Under the pieces are notes generated by a model that did not search any database, was not told the DNA's origin, and saw nothing but the letters and a program-made list of their open reading frames with translations. Below are positions 8,170 to 17,254 of a DNA stretch of 64,000 nucleotides, one piece after another. The first letter of the stretch is position 1, and each line of letters starts with the position of its first letter. Both the position numbers and the translations under genes were made by a program. The DNA comes from Hyphococcus aureus (GTDB taxonomy: Bacteria; Pseudomonadota; Alphaproteobacteria; Caulobacterales; Parvularculaceae): positions 620,001-684,000 of the forward strand of contig NZ_JBHRSH010000001.1 of assembly GCF_042643165.1 (NCBI RefSeq), in the 5' to 3' direction.

Positions 8170-9177
8170 CTAAATATGACGCGCCATTTCGAGCGCAGTA
8201 TCTGTCATGCGCGTGGAGAAGCCCCACTCATTGTCATACCAGGTGAGGATGCGCACAAGCTTGCCTTCCAGAATCTGCGTCTGGTTGAGCGCGAAGGTCG
8301 AGGAATGCGGATCATGGTTGAAATCCGACGAGACGAGCGGCTTGTCCGTATAACCAAGGACGCCGCGCAGCTTGCCGTTCGCCGCTTCGATGATGGCGTT
8401 GTTGACCTCTTCCACCGTCGTGTCTTTTTTCGGCGTGAAGACGAGATCGACAACCGAGACATTCGCCGTCGGGACGCGGATCGAAGATCCGTCAAGCTTG
8501 CCGTTGAGATCAGGGAGAACAAGACCAACAGCCTTCGCTGCGCCCGTCGAGGTCGGGATCATGTTCATCGCCGCCGCGCGGGCGCGATAAAGATCCTTGT
8601 GCATCGTATCGAGCGTCGGCTGATCACCCGTATAGGAGTGGATCGTCGTCATGTAACCGCGCTCGATGCCCACCGCATCATTCAGCACTTTCGCGACCGG
8701 CGCGAGGCAGTTGGTGGTGCAGGACGCGTTGGAGACAACATGGTCCTGGCCGGTCAACGTGCCGTGATTGACGCCGAAAACGATGGTTTTGTCAGCGCCT
8801 GACGCCGGTGCGGAGACGAGCACGCGTTTCGCACCTGCTTCAAGATGCAGCGCAGCTTTTTCGCGCGCCGTGAAAATGCCGGTGCACTCATAAACGATAT
8901 CGACGCCGAGCTCGCCCCAAGGGAGTTTCGACGGATCGCGCTCAGCGAACACCTTGATCGGCCCAAGGCCCACATCGATGGTGTCGTTGCGAACTTTCAC
9001 TTCATGGGGAAATTTACCGTGGACTGAGTCGTACTGAACCAGATGCCCGTTCGTTTCCACCGGACCCAGATCGTTGATCGCGACAATATCCACGCCCTTG
9101 CGCCCGGTCTCGACGATCGAGCGAAGCGCGAGGCGGCCGATCCGTCCAAAGCCGTTAATTGCAATTTTGAGCGCCAT
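8170..9177 (-). CDS. gap: Glyceraldehyde-3-phosphate dehydrogenase, type I
   Basis: A 335-residue NAD(P)-dependent dehydrogenase. The N-terminal Rossmann motif 'INGFGRIGRLALRS', the catalytic 'SNASCTTNC' (Cys153) and 'WYDNEWGFSTRM' near the C terminus are all present. It oxidises glyceraldehyde-3-phosphate to 1,3-bisphosphoglycerate, the substrate of pgk two genes downstream. The start lies 11 bases after the tkt stop with an AGGAG-type site, pointing to co-transcription. Confidence 0.97.
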   Translation of the reverse strand: MALKIAINGFGRIGRLALRSIVETGRKGVDIVAINDLGPVETNGHLVQYDSVHGKFPHEVKVRNDTIDVGLGPIKVFAERDPSKLPWGELGVDIVYECTGIFTAREKAALHLEAGAKRVLVSAPASGADKTIVFGVNHGTLTGQDHVVSNASCTTNCLAPVAKVLNDAVGIERGYMTTIHSYTGDQPTLDTMHKDLYRARAAAMNMIPTSTGAAKAVGLVLPDLNGKLDGSSIRVPTANVSVVDLVFTPKKDTTVEEVNNAIIEAANGKLRGVLGYTDKPLVSSDFNHDPHSSTFALNQTQILEGKLVRILTWYDNEWGFSTRMTDTALEMARHI

Positions 9178-9188
9178 GATTTTTTCTC

Positions 9189-11189
9189 CTAACCAATCAA
9201 CCGTTTCGCTTCCGCCGCGACCGCCGCAGGCGTGATTCCGAAATGTTCAAACAATTCATCCGCCGGCGCCGATGCGCCGAAACCTGTCATGCCCACAAAG
9301 CTGTCCTTGCGGCGCAGGAACAAATCCCACCCCTGCCGAACCGCCGCTTCAATGCCTATACGAGGGCCCTTTCCCAAAACCTCTTTACGGTAGGTTTCCG
9401 ACTGCGAGGCGAAGAGCTCAAAACAGGGGGCGGACACAACCCGCGCCTTGATCCCGTCCTTCGCCAGCGCTTCACGCGCTTCAAGCGCCAGCGAAACTTC
9501 TGAGCCTGATGCGATCAGCGTTACATCGTCGGCGTTCTTGCCGGCGACGACATAGGCGCCTTTGGCGCAAAGGTTTTCGTCGGATTGTTTAAGGCGCGCC
9601 TGCGCCAGCCCTTGCCGGGTCAACGCAATCACCGAAGGCGTTGCAATGGTTTTCAGCGACAGCTCCCAGCACTCAGCCGTCTCAACGCCATCACAGGGAC
9701 GATAGACATTCAAGTTCGGGATCGCCCGCAGCGCCGCGAGATGTTCGACCGGCTGGTGCGTCGGGCCGTCTTCGCCGAGGCCGATGGAATCGTGCGTCAT
9801 CACATAGACAACGCGCAAGCCCATCAGCGCTGACAGGCGGATGGCAGGACGGCAATAGTCCGTAAAGACAAGAAAGGTGCCGCTATAGGGAACGACGCCG
9901 CCATGCAGCGCCATGCCGTTCATCGCCGCCGCCATAGCGTGCTCGCGAATGCCATAATAGACATAACGGCCCGCGTAATTTTCAGCGGATAGCGGGTCCT
10001 GGTTTTTTGTTTTGGTGTTGTTCGATCCCGTCAGATCGGCCGAGCCACCAACGGTTTCCTTGATGACATCATTGATGACGCCAAGCGCCAGCTCCGACGC
10101 CTTGCGGGTCGCAAGTTTTTGCGGCGCCTCAACGAGAGATTTTTTGTACTCTGCAATCGCTTTGGTCAGAACGCCCGCATAATCGCCCGCCATGGCGGTT
10201 TTGAATGCATCGCAGTTCTTGTCGGCGCTGATGCGTTTTTCCCATGCGGCCCGGGCGTCACCGCCGCGAAGACCAGCGTCACGCCAGCTTGAAAGAACGT
10301 CTTTAGGAATTTCAAACGGCGCATAAGGCCAGTCGAGCGCCTTGCGCGTTCCGGCGATTTCTTCCGCCCCTAAAGGCGCGCCATGAGTCGCAGAGGTTCC
10401 GGCCTTTGTCGGCGCGCCATAGCCGATTGTGGTGCGGCAGGCGATCAGGGTTGGCTGATCGGAGGATTTCGCTTTTTCAATCGCGGCGGAAATCGCCGCC
10501 GGATCGTGACCGTCCACACGGCATGTCGCCCAGCCGCTCGCCGCAAAGCGCGCCAGCTGATCGGTTGAATCCGAAAGCGAAATCGGGCCGTCGATGGAGA
10601 TATTGTTGTCGTCCCACAAAACCGTCAGCTTGCGGAGTTTCAAATGGCCGGCGAGAGAGATCGCCTCCTGGCTGATCCCTTCCATGAGGCAGCCATCGCC
10701 AGCGATCACATAGGTGCGGTGATCGACGGCGCCATCGCCGAACCGCGCATTCAAATGCGCTTCCGCAATCGCCATGCCCACCGCATTGGCGAGGCCCTGC
10801 CCCAGCGGGCCGGTGGTCGTCTCTACTGCGGGCGCATGACCATATTCCGGGTGCCCGGCGGTCTTGGACCCCATCTGGCGGAAATTCTTGAGCTGATCGA
10901 GGCTCATCCCGCCATAGCCGAGGAGATAGCCGAGCGCGTAAATCAGCATGGAGCCATGGCCGGCGGACAGGATGAACCGGTCCCGGTCAGGCCAGTCCGG
11001 CGCGGAAGCGTCGAATTTCAGATGCTCCGCAAAAAGGGTCGTCGCAACATCGGCCATGCCCATGGGCATGCCCGGATGGCCGGATTTCGCCGCCTCGACC
11101 GCATCCATGGCAAGAACGCGAATGGCGTTCGCCATCTGTGGAAAATTTGCCCGTTTCGGGCCGACGCCGGTCATGCGGGAAGCCCCCAT
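9189..11189 (-). CDS. tkt: Transketolase
   Basis: A 666-residue thiamine-diphosphate enzyme exchanging two-carbon units between sugar phosphates. Visible are 'SGHPGMPMGMAD', the TPP-binding 'GDGCLMEGISQEA', 'LWDDNNISIDG', and the pyrimidine-domain segment 'GIREHAMAAAMNGM'. It is the first gene of the operon with gap, pgk and the aldolase. Two starts are possible (11189 and 11174); the first has CAGGA just upstream and is used here. The 5' end is divergent from the DUF4164-zapA pair, an arrangement common in alphaproteobacteria. Confidence 0.95.
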   Translation of the reverse strand: MGASRMTGVGPKRANFPQMANAIRVLAMDAVEAAKSGHPGMPMGMADVATTLFAEHLKFDASAPDWPDRDRFILSAGHGSMLIYALGYLLGYGGMSLDQLKNFRQMGSKTAGHPEYGHAPAVETTTGPLGQGLANAVGMAIAEAHLNARFGDGAVDHRTYVIAGDGCLMEGISQEAISLAGHLKLRKLTVLWDDNNISIDGPISLSDSTDQLARFAASGWATCRVDGHDPAAISAAIEKAKSSDQPTLIACRTTIGYGAPTKAGTSATHGAPLGAEEIAGTRKALDWPYAPFEIPKDVLSSWRDAGLRGGDARAAWEKRISADKNCDAFKTAMAGDYAGVLTKAIAEYKKSLVEAPQKLATRKASELALGVINDVIKETVGGSADLTGSNNTKTKNQDPLSAENYAGRYVYYGIREHAMAAAMNGMALHGGVVPYSGTFLVFTDYCRPAIRLSALMGLRVVYVMTHDSIGLGEDGPTHQPVEHLAALRAIPNLNVYRPCDGVETAECWELSLKTIATPSVIALTRQGLAQARLKQSDENLCAKGAYVVAGKNADDVTLIASGSEVSLALEAREALAKDGIKARVVSAPCFELFASQSETYRKEVLGKGPRIGIEAAVRQGWDLFLRRKDSFVGMTGFGASAPADELFEHFGITPAAVAAEAKRLIG

Positions 11190-11336
11190 TTTGTCCTGAA
11201 AATCCGGATTGTTTCGGGGCTTCTTGCATCGCGCGCGTGCGGGGGTCAAGGCTCGCACAGTTGCGGCTGGACAGAATCGGCGCCGAAGGCCAAATTGACC
11301 CCTCCCCTCAGCGGACAAATTGGAAGAATCTCAAAG

Positions 11337-11570
11337 ATGACGGTGCTCGAAAAAGCGGTCCAGAGCCTCGCCGAGGCGATTGAGGCCCTCGAATCGCGGC
11401 TGGATTCCCGGCTCGACGAGGCGGCGGCGAACGATGAGGCGGTCGAGGCCGCCCGGCGCCAAGCCATGGCCGCCCGCAAACAGACCGACAGCGCCTCCAA
11501 GGGGGTCGCCGCCGCGATCACCGACCTCAAGCTGATCCTCGCCGAAGACGACAGAAAAAAGCCGGAATAG
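11337..11570 (+). CDS. DUF4164-type small coiled-coil protein
   Basis: A 77-residue, almost entirely helical and charged protein with heptad-like spacing ('LAEAIEALESRLDSRLDEAAA') and no membrane segment. Small DUF4164-type proteins are found directly upstream of zapA in many alphaproteobacteria, so a link to cell division is likely by position, but the molecular role is unknown. It ends 21 bases before zapA and shares its transcript. The reading frame is open far upstream, but that part overlaps tkt and is not coding. Confidence 0.8.
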   Translation: MTVLEKAVQSLAEAIEALESRLDSRLDEAAANDEAVEAARRQAMAARKQTDSASKGVAAAITDLKLILAEDDRKKPE

Positions 11571-11591
11571 GCCAGAAAGGGACGACGACTC

Positions 11592-11918
11592 ATGAGTCAG
11601 GTTGAAATCAAGGTCCATGGCCGGGAATACCGGGTCACCTGCGAGACAGGGCAGGAAGACCGTTTGCAAAAATCAGCCGCGTTTCTCAACAAGCGCGTCT
11701 CGGCCATGTCGGCTGACCTGCCGGATATCAGCGAGACCCGGCTGATGCTTCTGGCGGCGCTGACCATTTGCGACGAACTGTTCGAGGCGCGCGAACGCGC
11801 CCTTGATCTGGAAGACGCCGGCGTCGCGCTCGACGCCGACACGCTTGGCGGCGCCAGCCGCGCTATTGAGGCCGCCGCAAAACGCGTGAGCGACATCACG
11901 GCGAAGCTCAACAGCTAA
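11592..11918 (+). CDS. zapA: Cell division protein ZapA
   Basis: A 108-residue FtsZ-ring-associated protein. The N-terminal beta strands 'VEIKVHGREYRVTC' followed by 'LQKSAAFLNKRV' and a long coiled coil ('ALTICDELFEARERAL') are typical of ZapA, which crosslinks FtsZ filaments at midcell. AAAGGG lies upstream of the ATG. It is the second gene of a two-gene unit with the DUF4164 protein and converges with gpmA, whose stop is only 9 bases away. The 6S RNA and ygfA that often follow zapA are not here. Confidence 0.9.
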   Translation: MSQVEIKVHGREYRVTCETGQEDRLQKSAAFLNKRVSAMSADLPDISETRLMLLAALTICDELFEARERALDLEDAGVALDADTLGGASRAIEAAAKRVSDITAKLNS

Positions 11919-11927
11919 ATTTTTTGA

Positions 11928-12644
11928 TTAGAGCGTGGGCAATTTGGTTGCACGTTCTTCATCAAGATATTTCGCCGATGTCGGCTTCAATCCACCGTCT
12001 AGATCGAGCAGCAAGGGATTGCCGGTCGGGATTTCGACATGAACGATTTCATCATCTGACACATTGAAAAGAATTTTTACGAGCGCGCGCAGTGAGTTGC
12101 CATGCGCGGCGATCATCAGCGATTCGCCGGCTTTGAGGCGCGGCGCGATTTCCTTTTCGAAATAGGGCTGAACGCGATCAAGCGTCAGTTTCAGCGACTC
12201 CGTCGCCGGAACCTTGCAGCCATAAAGCTTGTAACGCGGATCGTTTGAGAGATCGAATTCGCTCCCCTTTTCCAGAGGCGGCGGCGGAATGTCATAAGAG
12301 CGCCGCCAGATTTTGACCTGCTCCTCGCCATGTTTTTCCGCCGTCTCCGCCTTGTTGAGCCCGGTAAGTCCGCCATAGTGGCGCTCGTTCAACTGCCAGG
12401 CGCGCGTCACCGGCAACCACATCCGGTCCATGTCATCAAGGGCGATCCAGAGCGTGCGGATGGCGCGCTTTTGAACCGAAGTGAAACAGGCGGAAAATTC
12501 AACGCCGCTTGCCTTGAGCAGATCACCGGCCTTCTTCGCTTCGGCGCGGCCGCGGTCCGTCAGATCCACATCGACCCAGCCGGTGAACCGGTTTTCCAGG
12601 TTCCACTGACTTTGTCCGTGGCGGATCAGGGCAAGGCGGGCCAT
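11928..12644 (-). CDS. gpmA: 2,3-bisphosphoglycerate-dependent phosphoglycerate mutase
   Basis: A 238-residue histidine phosphatase-fold enzyme interconverting 3- and 2-phosphoglycerate. The phosphohistidine motif 'LIRHGQSQWN' (His9), 'NERHYGGLTGLNK' and the C-terminal 'AAHGNSLRAL' with the second histidine are intact. GAGGAG stands 6 bases before the ATG at 12644; a GTG one codon earlier is too close to that site. This adds a further glycolytic step near, but outside, the tkt-fda operon. Confidence 0.95.
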   Translation of the reverse strand: MARLALIRHGQSQWNLENRFTGWVDVDLTDRGRAEAKKAGDLLKASGVEFSACFTSVQKRAIRTLWIALDDMDRMWLPVTRAWQLNERHYGGLTGLNKAETAEKHGEEQVKIWRRSYDIPPPPLEKGSEFDLSNDPRYKLYGCKVPATESLKLTLDRVQPYFEKEIAPRLKAGESLMIAAHGNSLRALVKILFNVSDDEIVHVEIPTGNPLLLDLDGGLKPTSAKYLDEERATKLPTL

Positions 12645-12748
12645 CACATTCTCCTCAAAACTATGCGCCGCGCCCTCTTAAAAGCTCAAAGGCTTATTGG
12701 CTAGCCTTGACGGGAGGGCGTAGCATGGCGCCCAAAAGGAGAGCCCCA

Positions 12749-13645
12749 ATGTCAAAAAAAGCAAGTATCGCCCTCGCCCTCCATGGCGGCGCTGGCGCGC
12801 GCAAGGGCCGCGATTATTCCAAGGCGGAGACACACCTTCTGGACCTCGCCCGGCGCGGCGAAGCCATGCTCAGCGACGGCGCAGCCGCGGTCGACGTGGT
12901 CGAAGCGCTGGTCGTAGAAATGGAAACGTCCGGCCTTTATATCGCCGGTAAAGGCGCGGCGCCGAACCGCGCCGGTTACGCCGAACTCGACGCCTCCATC
13001 ATGGTGAGCGAGTCCGGGAGCCTCGCGCGCAAGGCGGGTTCAGTGGCGGCGGTGAAACATTTGAAATCGCCTGTGAAAGCGGCGCGCGCGGTTATGGATT
13101 TAACGCCCCATGTCATGCTCGTCGGCCGCGGCGCGGAAAATTTCTGTTACAAGCACCATCTCGAATTCATCGACAACCCGGAAAGCTATTACGTCGTGCC
13201 CGTAGGCGTCGAACCGGAAGAGATGACACAGGCCGAGCTTGGCCACGGCACCGTCGGCGCTGTCGCCCTCGACGCCGAGGGGCGCATCGCGGCGGCGACC
13301 TCGACCGGCGGCGTTTTCGGAAAGCTTGAGGGCCGCGTCGGGGACACGCCGCTGATCGGATCGGGCACCTGGGCCGATGAATTTGTAGGCGCGTCCTGCA
13401 CAGGGCTTGGTGAGTATTTTATTCTCGCCGGCGGCGCGCAGGATGTGGCGAGCCGCGTGCGCTATCAGGGCTCCGATCTACAGACAGCGGCGGCGGGCCT
13501 CATCAAGGATGTCGCGCGGCTTGGCGGAGATGGCGGCGTCATCGCCGTTTCGCGCGAAGGAGACATCGCCTTCGCCTGGAATTCCGACGGCATGAAGCGC
13601 GCCGGATTCGGTCCAAGTCAGGAGCTCTTTTCCGCAACGTTTTAG
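12749..13645 (+). CDS. Isoaspartyl peptidase/L-asparaginase (Ntn hydrolase)
   Basis: A 298-residue plant-type asparaginase precursor. It begins with 'IALALHGGAGA' and contains the autocleavage site 'GHGTVGAVALD' with the catalytic Thr168, which becomes the new N terminus of the beta chain; 'GDTPLIGSGTWAD' is the substrate loop. Such enzymes hydrolyse isoaspartyl dipeptides and asparagine in the cytoplasm; no signal peptide is present. AAAAGGAG sits just before the ATG at 12749. An in-frame ATG at 12725 overlaps the ribosome site and is rejected. Confidence 0.9.
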   Translation: MSKKASIALALHGGAGARKGRDYSKAETHLLDLARRGEAMLSDGAAAVDVVEALVVEMETSGLYIAGKGAAPNRAGYAELDASIMVSESGSLARKAGSVAAVKHLKSPVKAARAVMDLTPHVMLVGRGAENFCYKHHLEFIDNPESYYVVPVGVEPEEMTQAELGHGTVGAVALDAEGRIAAATSTGGVFGKLEGRVGDTPLIGSGTWADEFVGASCTGLGEYFILAGGAQDVASRVRYQGSDLQTAAAGLIKDVARLGGDGGVIAVSREGDIAFAWNSDGMKRAGFGPSQELFSATF

Positions 13646-13652
13646 GCGGCGC

Positions 13653-14903
13653 TCAATCTCTCACTATCTGGAGGTCGCGCCAGACGAGACGGTGGTCGGA
13701 GCTTTCAACCGGAAATCCCGACCCCACAAGGTCATAATGAGGCTCATCCGGCGCCGGCCAGAAAACGCCGGAATTGTTTTCGCGCAGGCCCGTTTTCGAA
13801 AACAGCACATAGTCGAGATGAAGGTTGCCGACCCCGGTTTCGGGATCGTCGCCGAAGTCGGCGGTGTCTTCGGCGGGGTCGCCCTGATGTGAGACGTTAG
13901 CGCCGCCCTGAAGCTTCGCCTGCGCCGCGCCGCCGGCGCTTGTCGGAAAAGGCGCGTCCGACACCAGAGGCGACGTCAGCAATTGTCCGATAGCGCCCGG
14001 AACCGCGCCCGCGTCATGAGGATCGGCGTTGAGGTCACCCATGATGACAAAGCGTTCGCCTTTCGGCAGGCCGCCGCGTGCGCCCTTGTCGTCATAAATA
14101 TACCCGTCCGGATCACCGGCGATATAATCCGCCCAGAAACGGATTTCGTCATGATTGCGTTTGCCGTTGCGGTCTTCCTCGCCATCGAAGCTCGGCGGCG
14201 TTGGATGGCTGGCGAGAACATGCACGCGCTCGCCATTTATAATGACGGGAACATCCCAATGGTTCTTGGAAGAGAGCCGGAAAGCCTTCAGCGCATCGGC
14301 GCCGTACCAGTCTGCCGGTTCATTGGTCGCGGGATCATCAGGCAGCAATGCGCCGGGCATGTCTTTCCATAAGAAGGTCTGAAATGTACGTGCGCCCGTC
14401 GCATCGATGGGATATTTCGACAGCAGCACAAAGGCGTATTGGCCGGGAAATTCGCCATAGCCATAAGCGTCGCCGCCATAGGCCCGCGAGCCCGGCTCCA
14501 TTGTTGCGACGCCGTCGCGATCAAGGTCGCGGCCCGAAGCAAGCCCCGTATTGGACGGCGCAATGTAAGTGTAAGGATAAATCACAGGCGCGGCGCCATT
14601 GTGGCCATGAGCGAGATAGCTTTCCTGAAACAATCTCAGCGCGTCACCGTTTTCATCGTAATCGAACTCACTGAGCAGGAGGATGTCCGGCGCAATACGC
14701 TGAATGATCTCCGCCACTTTTTGTCCCTGGATCGTGTCCGGGCTTTTCAAATCCGCAATCAGCGCGCCTTCTTGCGGCCGATTCAGATAGGCGTTGAACG
14801 CAGCAAAGCGCACGCTTGTTTCCGTCACGCGAGGTTCGGGAGAAATATCCATTGCGCATCCCGACAGCCAGGCGAGCGCCATGATCATTGTCAAAAATCT
14901 CAC
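13653..14903 (-). CDS. Secreted endonuclease/exonuclease/phosphatase family lipoprotein
   Basis: A 416-residue protein with a lipobox signal peptide (WLSGC, Cys near residue 16). The mature part has the EEP-fold landmarks 'VRFAAFNAYL', 'PDILLLSEFDYD', 'VHVLASHPTPP', 'FVIMGDLNADP' and the terminal 'SSDHRLVWRDL' His. This fold covers DNases and phosphodiesterases; the substrate cannot be read from sequence. An acidic insert of about 90 residues contains the aromatic, glycine-rich 'RAYGGDAYGYGEFPGQYAF'. It ends 7 bases from the convergent asparaginase gene. Confidence 0.87.
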   Translation of the reverse strand: MRFLTMIMALAWLSGCAMDISPEPRVTETSVRFAAFNAYLNRPQEGALIADLKSPDTIQGQKVAEIIQRIAPDILLLSEFDYDENGDALRLFQESYLAHGHNGAAPVIYPYTYIAPSNTGLASGRDLDRDGVATMEPGSRAYGGDAYGYGEFPGQYAFVLLSKYPIDATGARTFQTFLWKDMPGALLPDDPATNEPADWYGADALKAFRLSSKNHWDVPVIINGERVHVLASHPTPPSFDGEEDRNGKRNHDEIRFWADYIAGDPDGYIYDDKGARGGLPKGERFVIMGDLNADPHDAGAVPGAIGQLLTSPLVSDAPFPTSAGGAAQAKLQGGANVSHQGDPAEDTADFGDDPETGVGNLHLDYVLFSKTGLRENNSGVFWPAPDEPHYDLVGSGFPVESSDHRLVWRDLQIVRD

Positions 14904-14926
14904 GCTCGCCTCCGATCACGTCGTTG

Positions 14927-15301
14927 TCAGGCTGAATGTGTGCCCTGCCCGCGCGCAATTTGCAATTCAAGCCGCTTCACCTCGCGCAGGATGCGGTTTG
15001 TCTCCATCCGCATCCAGAACCAGATTTTCAAAAATCCGACCATCACCATCAGCATGACTGCCCCGGCGCCCCAGCGCGCGGCGTCAATCGCTGCGGCCGC
15101 GCCGAAAAACTTCCAACCGCAATACACCGCTCCTATGAACAGAACGAAAGTGATGAGGGTTGCAAAAAGCGCAAGACCGCCCAGCTTACCGGTGTAAATC
15201 CCGAAGACCTGACCAAACAGGCCCTGCTCTTCGAAACCGCCCAGAAGCGCAAGATCTTCCGCATTCAGGGCTTCTTCAATTTTCCGATCCAGATCATCCA
15301 T
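14927..15301 (-). CDS. Small membrane protein coupled to an ECF sigma factor (DUF6768-like)
   Basis: A 124-residue protein with an acidic N-terminal segment ('MDDLDRKIEEALNAEDLALL'), two hydrophobic helices (about 52-75 and 85-105) and a basic C-terminal tail ('EVKRLELQIARG'). It resembles DUF6768-type proteins. Its ATG overlaps the stop of the sigma factor gene by 8 bases and has GGAGG before it, so both are made from one transcript in a fixed ratio. That pattern is typical of sigma/anti-sigma pairs, but no zinc-finger or RsiW-type anti-sigma motif is visible, so the anti-sigma role is only an inference. Confidence 0.72.
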   Translation of the reverse strand: MDDLDRKIEEALNAEDLALLGGFEEQGLFGQVFGIYTGKLGGLALFATLITFVLFIGAVYCGWKFFGAAAAIDAARWGAGAVMLMVMVGFLKIWFWMRMETNRILREVKRLELQIARGQGTHSA

Positions 15302-15872
15302 GGCTTTCGCCTCCTTCCATCGCCGCGCGCAATTTGCGCCGCGCATGCATCAGGCGGGTTTTCACTGTGCCCGCCGGCACATTCAACGCCGCCGCAATTT
15401 CTGCGACGCTGAAATCCTCCGTATAAAAAAGCGCGATCGCCGCGCGTTGCTCCGCTGGCAGGATCGCCATGGCGGCGCGCAACGGCGCCGTATCGGCGCT
15501 CATCTCCGCCGCCAGCTCAACTTGCGGCATAGATTTCACCTCTGACGCATAGGCCGCGCTCAGCTTGCGCTCGCGCTGGCGTTTGCGAATTTGGTCCGCC
15601 GCGCGCCGCGTTACGATCCGATAGGCCCAAGCCGGGAACGCGCGCGCATCGTCAAGGCGCGACAGCCCCCGCACGATATCGGCCCAGGCCTCCTGGACAA
15701 TATCGCGCGCCGCCTCTCCTTCACCGAGCAGGCGGAAGGCGTGCGCCAGCAATTTCGGCTGCCAGCGCTCCGCCAGCCGCGTGAAAGCGGCGCGGTCGCC
15801 GGCGCGCGCCGCCGCGGCGAGATATTCATCAAAGATGCGCGCCTTTTGGCGGGAGGTTGGCGGACGGGACAT
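15294..15872 (-). CDS. ECF-type RNA polymerase sigma factor
   Basis: A 192-residue sigma-70 family member with regions 2 and 4 only. Region 2 runs from 'AAFTRLAERWQPKLLAHAF' through 'DIVQEAWADIVRGLSRL' to 'FPAWAYRIVTRRAADQIRKR'; region 4 is 'ILPAEQRAAIALFYTEDFS' followed by the helix-turn-helix 'AEIAAALNVPAGTVKTRLM'. The start at MSRPP follows an AGGG site. The downstream overlapping membrane protein suggests control by membrane or envelope signals. The target promoters cannot be derived here. Confidence 0.9.
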   Translation of the reverse strand: MSRPPTSRQKARIFDEYLAAAARAGDRAAFTRLAERWQPKLLAHAFRLLGEGEAARDIVQEAWADIVRGLSRLDDARAFPAWAYRIVTRRAADQIRKRQRERKLSAAYASEVKSMPQVELAAEMSADTAPLRAAMAILPAEQRAAIALFYTEDFSVAEIAAALNVPAGTVKTRLMHARRKLRAAMEGGESHG

Positions 15873-15985
15873 GGGCCCTGCCTTTTTTCGTTCTTTGGAC
15901 TTCAAGTCGCGCCTCAGCGCAAATTGGTTCAATTCTCCGCCGAAAGCCCCTAACATATCAGAATTGCTGATTTTTTCTGGATCTC

Positions 15986-17254
15986 ATGGCTGCAGCGCTT
16001 TCCCCAACCGAACTTGAAAAGCTGAAACAGGCGGCCGCTTTTCTGGAAGAAGCGGAAAAGCGCCTGCCGGTCCTGCGCACTCTGAACTGGGACCGCACCC
16101 ATGCCGATGCGTTTTTCAAGAACGGTGAGAAAGAGCCGCCAAAACCGGAATATCCCGCGGTTGATCCGACACCCTCGCTAGAGCTCGTACTGCGCGCGCG
16201 CGCGATGATCGACGGGTCGAGCGAGGCCCATAAATGGCTGACACGCTTCGCCGACATCACTGAAGAAACCGCTCTCCTTCTCAGCGTCGTCGGCACGCCA
16301 ATGTTTCATGGCCATTCACGCGCTCTCTATGGCGGCCCCACATCCCCCGTCGCAGACGGCAAGACGACGGCGCTCGATCTGGCGCAGCGGCTCGATACGC
16401 TGCTAAGCGAATTCGATGCGCCCGCAGACCGTATGGAGCCGCCGGCGCAATTGTCAGCCCATGCGCTGAAGAAAAGACTCGACGACGCGCTGCCGCACTA
16501 TTTCGGCGACGCGGCGCCACGCATTGAAATCACGCGGAATGTCTCAGCGAAAGCGGCGGCGGGACGCGATTACATTAAATTGCGCGAAGACGCTTCATTT
16601 TCCGATCTCGACGAACAACAGCTTTTACAACATGAAGCGCTGGTCCATATCGCGACCGGCCTTAACGGCGCGTCCCAGCCGCATTTTCCGATTCTTGGCG
16701 AAGCATATCCGGGCAATGCGCGCACACAGGAAGGACTCGCCGTTTTTGCGGAGTTTATTTCCGGCGCCCTCGACCCGCGCCGGTTCAAACGCCTCGCCGA
16801 CCGCGTCATCGCCATCAACATGTCAGCCGAGGGCGCCGACTTTATCCAGCTCTATCAATTCTTCCGGGAACGCAGTGAAAAGGACGCGCCCTTTGAAGCC
16901 TTTGAAAGCGCGCGGCGGGTCGTGCGCGGCGGCCTCGTCAATGGCGGCGGTCCGTTCACAAAAGACTCAATTTATCTTCAAGGGCTTCTGGAAGTGCACA
17001 ACTATCTGCGCACCGCTGTGCGGGCTGGCGACGCGGGCTATATCCGGCTGTTGTTTTCAGGAAAGATCGATCTCGACGATCTCGCCGCGATGAAATTTCT
17101 GCGCGAAGAAGGCCTTTTGGAAGAGCCACGCTATTTGCCGCCCTGGGCGACGGATCTGCGCTGGCTCCTCTCCTATCTCGCTTATTCGACCTTCCTTAAC
17201 GGCATCGACCTGAAAAGCGTCAACGCACGTTACGAAACGCTCTTTCAGAACTAG
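15986..17254 (+). CDS. QEGLA-motif metallopeptidase (DUF1704/MATCAP family)
   Basis: A 422-residue protein of the family annotated as 'flavohemoglobin expression-modulating QEGLA motif protein'. Eukaryotic relatives are the MATCAP tubulin carboxypeptidases. The zinc site is visible: HEALVH (216-221) with two histidines and the catalytic Glu217, then 'TQEGLAVFAE' with Glu249 as third ligand. There is no signal peptide, so it acts in the cytoplasm on an unknown substrate, possibly protein C termini. It is divergent from the sigma factor operon and overlaps trpS by 4 bases tail to tail. Confidence 0.87.
   Translation: MAAALSPTELEKLKQAAAFLEEAEKRLPVLRTLNWDRTHADAFFKNGEKEPPKPEYPAVDPTPSLELVLRARAMIDGSSEAHKWLTRFADITEETALLLSVVGTPMFHGHSRALYGGPTSPVADGKTTALDLAQRLDTLLSEFDAPADRMEPPAQLSAHALKKRLDDALPHYFGDAAPRIEITRNVSAKAAAGRDYIKLREDASFSDLDEQQLLQHEALVHIATGLNGASQPHFPILGEAYPGNARTQEGLAVFAEFISGALDPRRFKRLADRVIAINMSAEGADFIQLYQFFRERSEKDAPFEAFESARRVVRGGLVNGGGPFTKDSIYLQGLLEVHNYLRTAVRAGDAGYIRLLFSGKIDLDDLAAMKFLREEGLLEEPRYLPPWATDLRWLLSYLAYSTFLNGIDLKSVNARYETLFQN

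Noticed and set aside
11919..11927. Search for 6S RNA after zapA
   Set aside because: Only 9 bases separate zapA from gpmA, so the RNA usually found there cannot be present.
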